A stretch of DNA of 64,000 bases from Gonatopus flavifemur (taxonomy: Eukaryota; Arthropoda; Insecta; Hymenoptera; Dryinidae): positions 558,001-622,000 of the forward strand of contig JAFFJZ010000014.1 of NCBI GenBank assembly GCA_018340375.1. The letters are read 5' to 3'. The notes under the pieces were generated by a model. That model made no database searches and was not told the origin of the DNA. It saw nothing but the letters and a program-made list of their open reading frames with translations. This document shows positions 37,701 to 48,242 of the stretch, in pieces. The translations under genes were made by a program, and so were the position numbers. The stretch's first letter is position 1; each line of letters starts with the position of its first letter.

Positions 37701-38116
37701 AATTCAAGGCCAATCTCTCCTCTTAATGATGACCCCGAAAGTTTAGACGTATTAACCCCGGGGCACTTTCTGACAGGAGGCCCATTGAACGCGATTCCAC
37801 AGTCATCCCTGTTGGATCTCACAGAATCTCGCCTATCACGTTGGCAACTCACTCAGCAAATGGTTCAACGTTTCTGGAAGGTATGGTCAGCAGATTACCT
37901 GCATACCTTGCAGCAATGGGTGAAATGGAACAAGGACTCATTAAAATTCCAAACACACCACCAGCGAGATTGGCCTTAGGCCGTGTGATAGAGTGTTTAC
38001 CGGGTCCCGATGGACGGGTGAGGGTAGTCCGATTAAGGTCCCAATCTTCCATTATTTTGCGACCTATCACGCAGTTATGCTTATTGCCTGTTCGATCCAG
38101 CGCCAGTTCAAATTGA
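34747..38116 (+). pseudogene. BEL pol: reverse transcriptase, RNase H, integrase
   Basis: An uninterrupted 838-codon stretch (34882-37398) covers most of pol. Reverse transcriptase motifs are VVAADIEKMYRQI and YVDDILF. RNase H motifs include HGFADASTRAYAA and FCRTDSSIVLCWL. The integrase has the HEVTLHGGNRLTL and CVNCVRVR zinc region, then VDYAGP, SDNGTNF and GLWEAG as the D,D,E triad. A TAG at 37396 interrupts the integrase core in frame, a frameshift follows near 37680 and another near 37970, after which the C-terminal LGRVIECLPGPDG motif is read to TGA at 38114-38116. The pol part is far better preserved than gag. All catalytic residues are visible, but the breaks prevent a full product. 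Confidence 0.95.
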
Positions 38117-38362
38117 CCACAAGTTGGTATAAAAATTAATGTAAAAAACCATTGTATTGAGCAGGCATTGTAACTCGCATGGCGGGCGGTTATACCTGCG
38201 TTTGCGACGTTGCCATGACCTCGCATGGCGGGCGGGACTCCGTTCAATGCCATATCAATGTAACTAGACTAAAAATTTCAATTCATCTAATATGTCAAAT
38301 GCATCAATGATAATGTTATAGAACCTACATTGTAATCGTCCATGGAACGATGGCGGGCGGGA
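38117..38362 (+). other. BEL 3' leader with triplicated purine-tract motif
   Basis: Short non-coding segment. TGGCGGGCGG occurs three times (about 38180, 38226 and 38351). The last copy, ending GGGCGGGA at 38362, abuts the 3' LTR and is the likely polypurine tract. Confidence 0.7.
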
Positions 38363-38874
38363 TGTTTGTGAAATAGACGTAAGGAGAGGAGAAAAATGTC
38401 CTTTCGTATCCATACGTATCGTTCTCCTCTCCTACTGTCTAATCCCCTCCTCTACTCTCAATCATGCACGATTAGCATTGAGAGTATGTATAGACCGACA
38501 CATTTTGGTAGCGTACCGGAAAAGATACTTGGTTCGTGGCGAGTAATGGCGAGAAACGCGTGCAATTCATAACGTTGCGTGTGCTCTTTTACTGTCTTGC
38601 GTTCACCTCACATGTATGTGGAAAACCACGCAGAACTGTGTAGAAACGACTTGCGAGATATCTTACCGTTTTGTGTATCAATTTTGGCACATGAGTGGCC
38701 GTGGTGTACTTTCCTGTATGTCACAAAGGGGAATACAGACATTAAAGTGATTTTGTTAACCGGCACGTGTGTGTTCAACTCAGCTGCCCATCACCTGTGA
38801 ACGATAAACTGTGGCACCAAAGAGCGCCGGCAATTTCAAGGCTTATAGCTGTGCCTTGATTTAATTCACAAACA
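38363..38874 (+). repeat. BEL 3' LTR (512 bp)
   Basis: Begins TGTTTGTGAAATAG and ends TTCACAAACA, followed by the CAATC duplication. It differs from the 5' LTR by scattered point changes. It has TTCAAC where the 5' copy had the TTAA used by piggyBac. Confidence 0.95.
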
Positions 38875-40634
38875 CAATCATTCATATCAATATTCGTAAA
38901 TTTTCATGGAATTCCAATGTTACAAACTTGATCACTGGGAAGGACAATGTAACAAATTTCATTACTGGGATGTTACAGTGAGGACTTTTTCGGGAAAGTA
39001 AAATGTAACAGACTTCATTACTGGAATGTTGCAGTGATCACAGAACATCACCTGTTACGTAACGCCAACATCGCAGAAGTATATTGTTGTTCCATCTGCA
39101 ATGTGGTGGTTACATCCTGGTTACATTTGTTGGGTAGGAAATTACTACCAACCAGGACATTGCTGTGACAAACTGCGTTGGGTGGGATATTTCTCATACT
39201 TTTTTATTCCTATTGTTTCCATCCAATTTCTTCTATAACCCAATGAATATTTATGTTTCATTTTGGAAGGATACCAGAATTATCATTCGAAGACGTTTTT
39301 TCCGCACCAAAATACTCGAAACCGAATTCATAAGAAAATCTTGAATTTTCAGGGATGATTTTCTGAGACTTTATCTATCCACGGTGGCGAAGGGCCCGAA
39401 TTTTACATTCCGAAGAATTTAATCTTCGAAATTCTAGCTTTTTAAAAACGTAGATAGATAGAGAAGTCTCGAAAATCATCCCTGAAAATTCATATGAATT
39501 TCGCTAAATCATTCGAACAGAGTTTTCGAAAATTTTCCAACACCCTTTTGCATGTTTCGGAATATTTCTAAATTATTTTGGATTCTTTGCAGTTTTGCAT
39601 TATAACTCATTCATCCAAGTAAATATGTTCCCTGTAAGATTCCTTCGAATCGAATGTATGAAACAGTTTGAAAAAATTTCAAGGGAATAGTCTGTGATAC
39701 TTTATGTATTGCAGTACAGGGCTCGAATTTCAAATTCCGAAGAAGAGGTTTTTTTTTTAGTCGGTATGAAAGATAATTTTATTCGAAATTTGAAATTGGA
39801 GCCCTGTCCTGCAATAGATCAAGTATCGAATATTATTCTCTAGAAATTTCAGACTCTTCCATGAATTCAGTTCGAAGAAATCTTACAGAAAAAATGTTTA
39901 CTCGGATGATATACTGGTATCTCCCTAATGCATATTTATATTTTCATCATTTTTGTATTCATATATTACATTCCAAGCAGCACCAGGAGGAATCATGATG
40001 CGTACAGTATCCTGTGGACATGCATCAAAGGTGATTATACAAAACAGTCTGATTCGGAGGTTCTAAGCATGTTCATGTCATACCTGGAAGATCCGTGTGC
40101 CGCTTGGGATATATATGGGTCATTCCATGGGAAATTTACAATCAAATTTCAAATTCACGTGAAATATTCTTTTCTGTGTTCCTGATGGATAAATATTGAA
40201 CACGTATTTCTTTATTTCGACATGATATTCGATATTCCCGAGTTATGAACTTTCGAGATTTCAGAATCTGAAAAATCCACTTCTGTTCGGCTATCTACAA
40301 TTCGAAAAATAATCGATGTATCGGAATATTGTTTGACATAGGAGTTAGCATTTTTCCCCAGCCTCTGACAATACATTTGAAAACAATATTTATCCAGCGT
40401 AAATACTCAAATTGGCCGATTTTATTGAATAAGCAATTTTTTTCAAAATTTGGACATGGTTTTTTCCCAGTTTTCTATTTTGTAAATGTTCATTCAAGTC
40501 TCAAGGAAGTGCTGTGGAAATTTCAGAATGGACCATTCAATAGTTTTCAAATTATAAATCAATGGAGAGCGCTCCGCGCACTTTGAGATCACTCCACTAT
40601 CCTTGCTCGAATCTATCGCAGCCAACTTCTTGCA

Positions 40635-40674
40635 TATAAAAATGAGCACATCCGTTCGTTTATGAATTTCATTC
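40635..40674 (+). promoter_or_regulatory. candidate TATA/Inr promoter of the transposase gene
   Basis: TATAAA at 40635-40640 and an arthropod-type initiator TCATTC at 40669-40674 lie 40-80 bp upstream of the ATG at 40714. The spacing of 36 bp is slightly long for a standard TATA-Inr pair. Confidence 0.35.
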
Positions 40675-40713
40675 TCGTGCAGTCACTATCACGTTGCTTT
40701 TCCATATATTAAA

Positions 40714-43299
40714 ATGTCTTCTGGGGTGTTTAAAGATCGCTGCTGCAATCCATTCAATGAAGAATCACATTCTCCAGCAGAGGATAAAAAAAATGTACGC
40801 CGACCATCTGCTACGATACTTGCAGAATTTGATTTCTCAAAAGCAACTAATGTTTTATGCCCCTCCTGTCGGAAAGAAATCGGGAAAACAACTGCTATTG
40901 AGTATAACTTGAATTGATGTATTGTGAGTATAACTTGAATTGATGTTAGTGAATGCACCGTCAATTTTTCATCTATCCTACTCAAAATTTATATCGATCC
41001 GCTAGCTAGCCAGCTGGTATTGAAACATGATTTGTCGGATAGTGCTGACGATACTTTCTGGGTTTATGATGATGAATTGGAAGTTAGTGTACAAGATCAA
41101 TTATTCCCCTCCAATTTTATCACATTCCAAGTGTTTCAACCACCACACTGATGACAAAAGCCCATTGAAACTCCCAAAATCTCATTGAAATTGGACAAAG
41201 GTCTGGCTGAATCTCATCTGAGCATTCATTGATTAGATTTGGTGAGTTTTATGAATCCCTTCGTTGGATCCCGCCAAATGTCAATGGATTTTTGACGATG
41301 TTCCGGTCGAATTTTATGAAATTTTTTCATGTCGGATACAATGGATTTCTTCAACCGAAGGAGCTAAATATATTATTTTTCATGCGGTTGAAGGATGAAC
41401 CTGAATACAACTCCCAATCGATTTCTGGATTGAGAAGCAAGTTCCATAACTCTCAAATCAGTCAACGAGAGAAAATTCAGATCTTGACCATCTTCCCAAT
41501 GAGTTGGAGCGTGACTGAAATTGCTCGAACAATGAATACAACGTGTTATTCAGTTCGAAAAGCTAGAGAATCCAAAACGCGAGAAGAAATTCTTCCGGTA
41601 CCTGGAAGAAAAGTGGTGAGTGCGTTATTGAAAGATAGAAATTTCTATTCTATTGGATTTGCTAATTGATATGAATTCAAGGAATCTGCTCTCCTACTCA
41701 GTATTTCCGTTGTTGAAGGTAATCCCATATCAGTCGCAACTGAGCTCAAAGTCAAAGAATTTGATGAATATGATGATATCAGTTCCATAATGCCAGGGCA
41801 AAAGGATACTAAGTCTGTTAAAATAGATGGGAAAACTTCGATTCTGCAAGAAAGTTTGATCATGGGAAACTTGAGAGACATTTATGAAAAGTTTTGAGAT
41901 GCAAACCCGGATGTCAGAATTGGATTCTCCAAATTTTGTTCTCTTCGACCAATTCATTGCGTTTTAGCTGGTTCAGGTGGAACTCATGGAGTTTGTGTTC
42001 GCCCCATTCATGAGAATATGAATCTCATGGCATCAGGTGAATGATATGAACGGATTCACCTCCTCAGAATGATAGTCCAGTCGACTGTTGTTCATACGAA
42101 ATGTTGGAACAAGTTTTTCATTGAAGCGAACATTTTACAAGTAATCCATTCAAAACTTCCATGATGTGCTTTCCAGAAAGTTTTGAATTGTCAATTTTTT
42201 TTTTGAGGCAGGCACTTAGTTAAATTGATGAAAACTGAGAACTATCCTGTTAGTAATTATCAGGATGTTTTGCTGGAATTGATTTGCAAAAACCCAAATG
42301 AAGAATATTTTTTTAGACAATGTCAAGTTTGTCCTAGAGATAAAACCGTGCAAGAAGAACTTTCGGCGGTTTTTCAAAATCACGGTGCAAACGAAGTTGT
42401 TCATAAACAATGGGTTGCAAGCCCGAGGGCAGTTTTGGGAACCTCAAAAGTACAGATGGAAGGGTTTGTTCGAAACCTATGTGAATCAGGAAGAATATAC
42501 CTCCAACATTCATTCATCGCAAATCAGCGAGCGACTTATTACAAAACGGTGAAAAAAAATCTGCAGAACGATTAATGTCTTGTTGTTTGTGATTTCGCAG
42601 AGAATTATGCATTTGTGATCCAGAATGCTGTTCCAGGTTTTTACTGAAATAATAACCGAGAAACGCTATTCCTCATCGTTTTTCACTATAACGATGATGG
42701 TACTATCAGGCATAAAACATTGGCCATAATTTCTGATTGTAACAAACATGACTCTTTAGCAGTATACGTTTTTCTACACGGCTTTAATGGATTTCTTCCA
42801 ATATTTCGTCCAAGTATACGTGAATGTATATATTTTTCTGATGGCGCCCCTCAACACCTCAGAAATGTGAAACATTTTGTGAATATTTATCACCACAAAC
42901 AGGATTTTGATCGTTCTGCAACATGGCATTTCCAGGCAGCAGCCCACGGAAGAGGTCCTTGTGATGGTGCAGGCGGTTCTTTGAAGCGGATGGCACGTAC
43001 AGCAAGTCTACAGACGGTTTCAAATGAGCAAATATCTACGGCATCAGAATTGTATGAATTCCTCCCCGTCAAACATTTCGGTTGCTTACAGAAATACACA
43101 GGATTATGAAACGGCAGCGAAATTCGTACAAAATCGATTCGAACACTGCAAGGCCATATCAGGTACTCATAAATTACACAGTGTTGAGCCAGTACGAGAT
43201 GGAAAATTGAAAGTGAAGACGTATTGTTCTAGTGAAAAATATGAAAAAGTTAGCTTTTTGAAACCGAAACCCAGGCGTTCATTGAAACGTAAGTTATAG
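40714..43299 (+). pseudogene. DDE-like transposase of an unassigned family
   Basis: From ATG at 40714. An N-terminal part has paired cysteines (RCCNPF, LCPSCRKEI), perhaps a zinc-binding domain. Next comes a basic helix-turn-helix-like segment with QILTIFPMSWSVTEIART (41483-41536). Then GFSKFCSLRPIHCVLAG with GTHGVCV, CQVCPR, VVCDFAENYAFV, YFSDGAPQHLRN and WHFQAAAHGRGPCDGAGG, ending near 43299 in a basic tail. CDFAENY and YFSDGA look like acidic catalytic motifs of a DDE nuclease, and the CDG motif may give another. As I recall, proteins with this signature are widespread, unnamed, in arthropods and cnidarians. At least five stops or frame changes break this copy (for example 40915, 41667, 41896, 42573 and 43107). 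Confidence 0.75.
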
Positions 43300-44033
43300 T
43301 TCGATGTATCAGTTTGATAAGAGATATCGAAAAACTAATTATGTAATTTGAAATGTCCTCAATGTTTCCTGTAATGAACCCTACAATAAAGATTTTATAA
43401 CGCATTATTTGCAAAGAATGTATATGCTTGTGATCTGTACTCGTGAACCAGCATGCGTTTGGAGGATGCAGAGGATGTTATTTATCGATAACTCGGGAAT
43501 TATTCAACGGTCTATTCTGAAATTTCTACAGCACTTTCTTGAGACTTGAATGGACATTTACAGAATAAAAAACTGGAAAAAAATCATGTCCAACTTTTGA
43601 AAAAAATTGCTTATCCAATAAAATTGGCCAATTTGAGTATTTACGCTGAATAAATATTTTCTTCGAATATATTGTTAGAAAGCTGAGAAAAAATGCCAAC
43701 TTCTGTGTCGAACAATATTCCCATACATTGATTATTTTTTGAATTGTGGAAAGTCAAACAGAAGTGGATTTTTCAGATTCTCAAATTTCAAAAATTGATA
43801 ACTTGGGAATATCGGATATTATGTCGGAATAGAAAAATATGTGTCCAACATTTATCCATCAGGAACACGGAAGAGAATATTTCACATGAATTTAAAATTT
43901 GATTGTAAATTTCCCGTGGAATGACCCATACATATTTTCCATTGTATGCAAATAAATTATATTATATTCATATTCCCATATGAATTGAAGTAACGTCAAT
44001 AAAAGTTACATCGATCCCTTATGATATTCCCTT

Positions 44034-44958
44034 GTATTCTCACATGTTTTCCCATAGTGTACCTCGCAATGTTTTCATATTCCGCTGCCTGGATACGTAA
44101 CTAGTGAGCTGCATCAGTGATGCTGCCGCAGTGGCCACTTGAGGGAATTCGGGATTGATGTAACCTTCGATTTTCACAACGAAAATCAAATATTGATGTA
44201 AAGTATATGTATCCATTTGGAAATCTATTATGTGAAGGAAGAATTAATATACGAAATACGTATTGAAAAATACATACTTACTTTTCAATCCATCATATGC
44301 TGCAGCATATTCAATAAGGATCAATTCAGTTCCTTGCAAGATGTTGTTGTTCCTATCCATTAGCCCATGGAACGTAATGGTACAGTTTCTTTGTGAAGAC
44401 AATTCGAAAGTCATGAAACCTTCTGCGGCTCTTACGGATTGAGTTTCGATAGGTAAAGCCTCGACGTATTCCAACTCGACGATCTGTAAATAAATGAAAA
44501 TTTCAATACTTTCAAAAGAGAGGAACCATTCTCAGAATATATATATATATATTTATACACACACACACACACACACACGCACACACAAAAGTATATTCAA
44601 ATACGTAGTACATAGGGAAAACTGTGGTGAAAGGACAAACTTACCTCATTGCATTTTATTAGAGACTCGTATTTTTTTATCTTTTCCTCCCATATGGGGA
44701 CTGTTATGCGTTTTTGGTCGTTGTTATTCGAAACAAATTTGAATAATGATAAGGATCCTTCCCTTCTGACCGTACTTGAATCTATAACAGAGTCCACAAA
44801 CCCTGTGACATGGCTGAAATGTCAAAATTAGGATGGTATTTATTCTTTGTTCAGGAAAAAAATTATTTTGGAATTGCGAATACTTACCCAGTATTGTCCC
44901 CTGGTCTAACTTCGTTCAACATCTCCGTTGTTGTGAATTCAATGGTTTGATCGGACAT
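44034..44958 (-). pseudogene. palindrome gene, left copy (degraded last exon)
   Basis: Mirror copy of the gene at 48243-50449, on the minus strand. Exons: ATG exon 44888-44958, second exon 44645-44813, third exon 44282-44483. Their lengths (71, 169 and 202 nt), phases and GTAAGT/AG sites are identical to the right copy, and the frame is open through all three. The protein differs by a handful of substitutions, such as TVRREG for TVGRKG and ITVPIW for ITVLIW. The fourth exon has lost its acceptor: the AG is GA at 44174-44175 on the plus strand. It also carries a net deletion of about 25 nt that shifts the frame. A shortened protein by intron read-through is possible. The function is the same unknown OB-fold-like protein. 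Confidence 0.7.
44533..44588. repeat. (AT)n(AC)n microsatellite
   Basis: ATATAT followed by about 12 AC units, in the intron of the left gene copy. The mirrored GT/AT tract is at 48611-48652. Confidence 0.95.
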
Positions 44959-46443
44959 TGTTAGAGTCGGTTCAGACAAATCCGGAATTGAAGAACTCTG
45001 GGCAAAAGCGGCACTATTTTCGATCTGAAATAATATTTGAAGTTATAATGAAATTTTGAAATACAGAATTGAAAGTAATTCAATCACTCACCAAATTGAG
45101 AAGAGGAGCCAAATCGTTGATACGTTAGATTTCAATGCGAAAATTTGCTCAGAATAAATAATTGGAATGTTGTTGAGCAGCGAAAGGTTTTCGATTATTT
45201 TTTGATTCGTCATTTTTTTGTTGATTGATTTTTCATGTGAGCGAGCACCAATACGCTTGAATATAATCATAATAGCAAGTGTCACGATTGATGCAGCGCT
45301 CTGTGAAGGGAAAGCGTCTTCCAAAATGGCGGTACACGCCGTGTTTCTATGTCGGTGTCTTACAAATTTCAAATATCGAATTCAATAAGTATTAGATATT
45401 TCGAAGGATTTGATTGGTTCACTTGTCAATTGACATGATCCCCTGATCAACCGCCATTCTATCATGGAAGTGAACTCACGCATGTGCATTGTATTGTAAT
45501 ATTTAAAAATTTTAGAGTCTTATATTTTCCGCCTCCAAAAGAATATCAAAAATACTGAGCATCCATTGAATGAAACATAGTTTTTGAGATACCGTTGATG
45601 GCATGACATTATATTTGCTTCATCTTTGTTTTCAATTCTAATAATTTCATATTAAATCCAATGGGCATCGCAGTTGATTGAAGCTAAACTTCACTGTTCC
45701 AAATGTGTAGGCAATGGTCAATGAATTCATTGGAATTCTTCACAAATGATGATAAACAGTAGTTGTCGTAATGGTGGATACTTCACAAGCACTTTGAAGG
45801 ATGACTTCATATGCTTGCGATCACCATTACCCATTGGATTCTACCACTGGACTTCAAGATCATTTCACTGAAACTATGGATAGCGGGATACTCCTGTACA
45901 ATATACAGTACTTGTACTATTAAATACGATGGAAACTATGGTAGCAACATGACTGTCATAGGATTGAATTGAAGTTCTTATGTCAGAGCCACATAAGCAT
46001 AAATATCTTCGCGTATTGCCAGCAATGATAACATCATCTGCTTTAACATTATATGTATTGATATATCCTCTTCAGCGTCAACGATTCAAACAATCTGTCA
46101 ACAATCAACACTCATGCACTATACAGCACTACCAATTATTCCACCTCCATATTTATCTTTCAGTTGGAATAATCATATTTTACAAACATTTTATACAGTC
46201 CAGAAAATAATAATCTACATTGAGATCAAAGGATATTTTCATATGGCGATCTGATTGACCAGCTATCTCATATTCGATGGATAATGCATTTTACATATCT
46301 CAAATTGGATTGAATCATCATTTCTGTAACGAATGAAATTTTGAATGATAATGATACTGAAAATTCATTTCCAGGTTATAACAAACCTTGTAAGAGTTGA
46401 TATACTTGTTACAGGCTCACGAGATAAACAACTAATGAAATTT

Positions 46444-46756
46444 GGTTGTAGATCGTAAAACCTTGTATAACGAATTCCATGAGATGACACGAGTTTTTCG
46501 ATGATTTTTGAGCACTGTCATTTCTGTCAATAATGGTGAGCACATTCATAGTTCGTAAACATAATATGATGATATAATAATCAACATCTCTCAAACGTGG
46601 ATATTGCTTCTATACATAAAATACGTATGTACAGCAGGGTCGGCAGCGAGGGGCACAAACTCGAATGTATAATTGTTAGACGCATTCGTGGCGGTTCCAA
46701 ACGGAGACACGCTAGAACTCACCTCATATCTTTGACTTGTGTTAGGCACGCGTTTC
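46444..46756. other. palindrome spacer, 313 bp
   Basis: The only unpaired DNA at the palindrome centre. It lies about 1.5 kb upstream of the ATG of both divergent gene copies. Its right half (46640-46740) is richer in GC than the arms and contains no open frame with a domain. It could hold a shared origin or promoter, but no motif shows this. Confidence 0.7.
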
Positions 46757-48242
46757 AAATTTCATCAGTTGTTTATCTCGGGAGCCTGTAACAAATATAT
46801 CAACTCTCCCAAGGTTTGTTATACCCTGAAAATGAATTTTTAGTATCATTATCATTCAAAATTTCATTCATTGCAGAAATGATGATTCAATCCAATTTGG
46901 GATATGTAAATTGCATTATTCATCGAATATGAGATAGCTGGTCAATCAGATCGCCATATAAAAAATATCCTTTGAGTTCAATGTAGATTATCATTTTCTG
47001 GACTGTATAAAATGTTTGTGAAATATGATTATTCCAACTGAAAGATAAATATGGAGGTGGAATAATTGGTAGTGCTGTATAGTGCATGAGTGTTGATTGT
47101 TGACAGATTGTTTGAATCGTTGACGCTGAAGAGGATATATCAATACATATAATGTTAAAGCAGATGATGTTATCATTGCTGGCAATACGCGAAGATATTT
47201 ATGCTTATGTGGCTCTGACATAAGAACTTCAATTCAATCCTATGACAGTCATGTTGCTACCATAGTTTCCATCGTATTTAATAGTACAAGTACTGTATAT
47301 TGTACAGGAGTATCCCGCTATCCATAGTTTCAGTGAAATGATCTTGAAGTCCAGTGGTAGAATCCAATGGGTAATGGTGATCGCAAGCATATGAAGTCAT
47401 CCTTCAAAGTGCTTGTGAAGTATCCACCATTACGACAACTACTGTTTATCATCATTTGTGAAGAATTCCAATGAATTCATTGACCATTGCCTACACATTT
47501 GGAACAGTGAAGTTTAGCTTCAATCAACTGCGATGCCCATTGGATTTAATATGAAATTATTAGAATTGAAAACAAAGATGAAGCAAATATAATGTCATGC
47601 CATCAACGGTATCTCAAAAACTATGTTTCATTCAATGGATGCTCAGTATTTTTGATATTCTTTTGGAGGCGGAAAATATAAGACTCTAAAATTTTTAAAT
47701 ATTACAATACAATGCACATGCGTGAGTTCACTTCCATGATAGAATGGCGGTTGATCAGGGGATCATGTCAATTGACAAGTGAACCAATCAAATCCTTCGA
47801 AATATCTAATACTTATTGAATTCGATATTTGAAATTTGTAAGACACCGACATAGAAACACGGCGTGTACCGCCATTTTGGAAGACGCTTTCCCTTCACAG
47901 AGAGCTGCATCAATTGTGACACTTGCTATTATGATTATATTCAAGCGTATTGGTGCTCGCTCACATGAAAAATCAATCAACAAAAAAATGACGAATGAAA
48001 AAATAATCGAAAACCTTTCGTTGCTCAGCAACATTCCAATTATTCATTCTGAGCGAATTTTCGCATTGAAATCTAACGTATCAACGATTTGGCTCCTCTT
48101 CTCAATTTGGTGAGTGATTGAATTACTTTCAATTCTGTATTTCAAAATTTCATTATAACTTCAGATATTATTTCAAATCGAAAATAGTGCTGCTTTTGCC
48201 CTGAATTGTTCAATTCCGGATTTGTCTGAACCGACTCTAACA

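Larger units (their letters stand above)
25593..38874 (+). mobile_element. BEL/Pao LTR retrotransposon, full-length but decayed
   Basis: Two LTRs start TGTTTGTGAAATAG and end CCACAAACA or TCACAAACA, with a perfect 5-bp target duplication CAATC at 25588-25592 and 38875-38879. Removing the piggyBac from the 5' LTR leaves 512 bp, the same length as the 3' LTR. A primer binding site, gag-pol and a purine tract lie in order. About 7.6 kb remain without the piggyBac. The gag-pol frame has many stops and at least two frameshifts, so the copy is inactive. Confidence 0.95.
24466..39186. mobile_element. foldback element with ~450-bp TIRs, split by a BEL insertion
   Basis: The termini CGCACCCAACGCAG and CTGCGTTGGGTGGG are inverted. 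The left TIR runs from 24466 to about 24925. The right TIR is cut by the BEL insertion into 25525-25592 and 38875-39186. Without the BEL the element is about 1.43 kb and has no gene. The TIRs contain short tandem TGTAACATCCCAGTGATGAA-type units. Comparison with the uninterrupted right palindrome arm (about 51695) shows an AT dinucleotide duplicated at the insertion (24464-24465 and 39187-39188). Confidence 0.85.
40117..43927 (+). mobile_element. 3.8-kb DNA transposon with ~450-bp TIRs
   Basis: The ends GGGTCATTCCATGGGAAA and the complement of GGGTCATTCCACGGGAAA open inverted repeats that extend to about 40570 and back from about 43480, including the matching blocks AATACTCAAATTGGCC and CATTCAAGTCTCAAG. 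One gene lies inside (40714-43299). The target is AT-rich and the duplication is not resolvable. The right palindrome arm retains only about 140 bp of the same end (50643-50783). Confidence 0.88.
39187..46443. repeat. giant palindrome, left arm, proximal part
   Basis: Reverse complement of about 46757-51700 in the right arm, from CATACTTTTTTATTCC to the spacer. It includes the minus-strand copy of the spliced gene (44034-44958) and a 3.8-kb transposon (40117-43927). Without insertions the two full arms are each about 4.9 kb. Confidence 0.93.

Noticed and set aside
25593..38874. Endogenous retrovirus with an envelope gene
   Set aside because: Pol motifs are of the BEL/Pao retrotransposon type, and no envelope-like frame lies between pol and the 3' LTR.
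45980..47221. Matching 76-aa open frames at 45980-46210 (+) and 46991-47221 (-)
   Set aside because: They match because the palindrome arms mirror each other. The frame has no domain, lies upstream of the gene and has no splice or start support.
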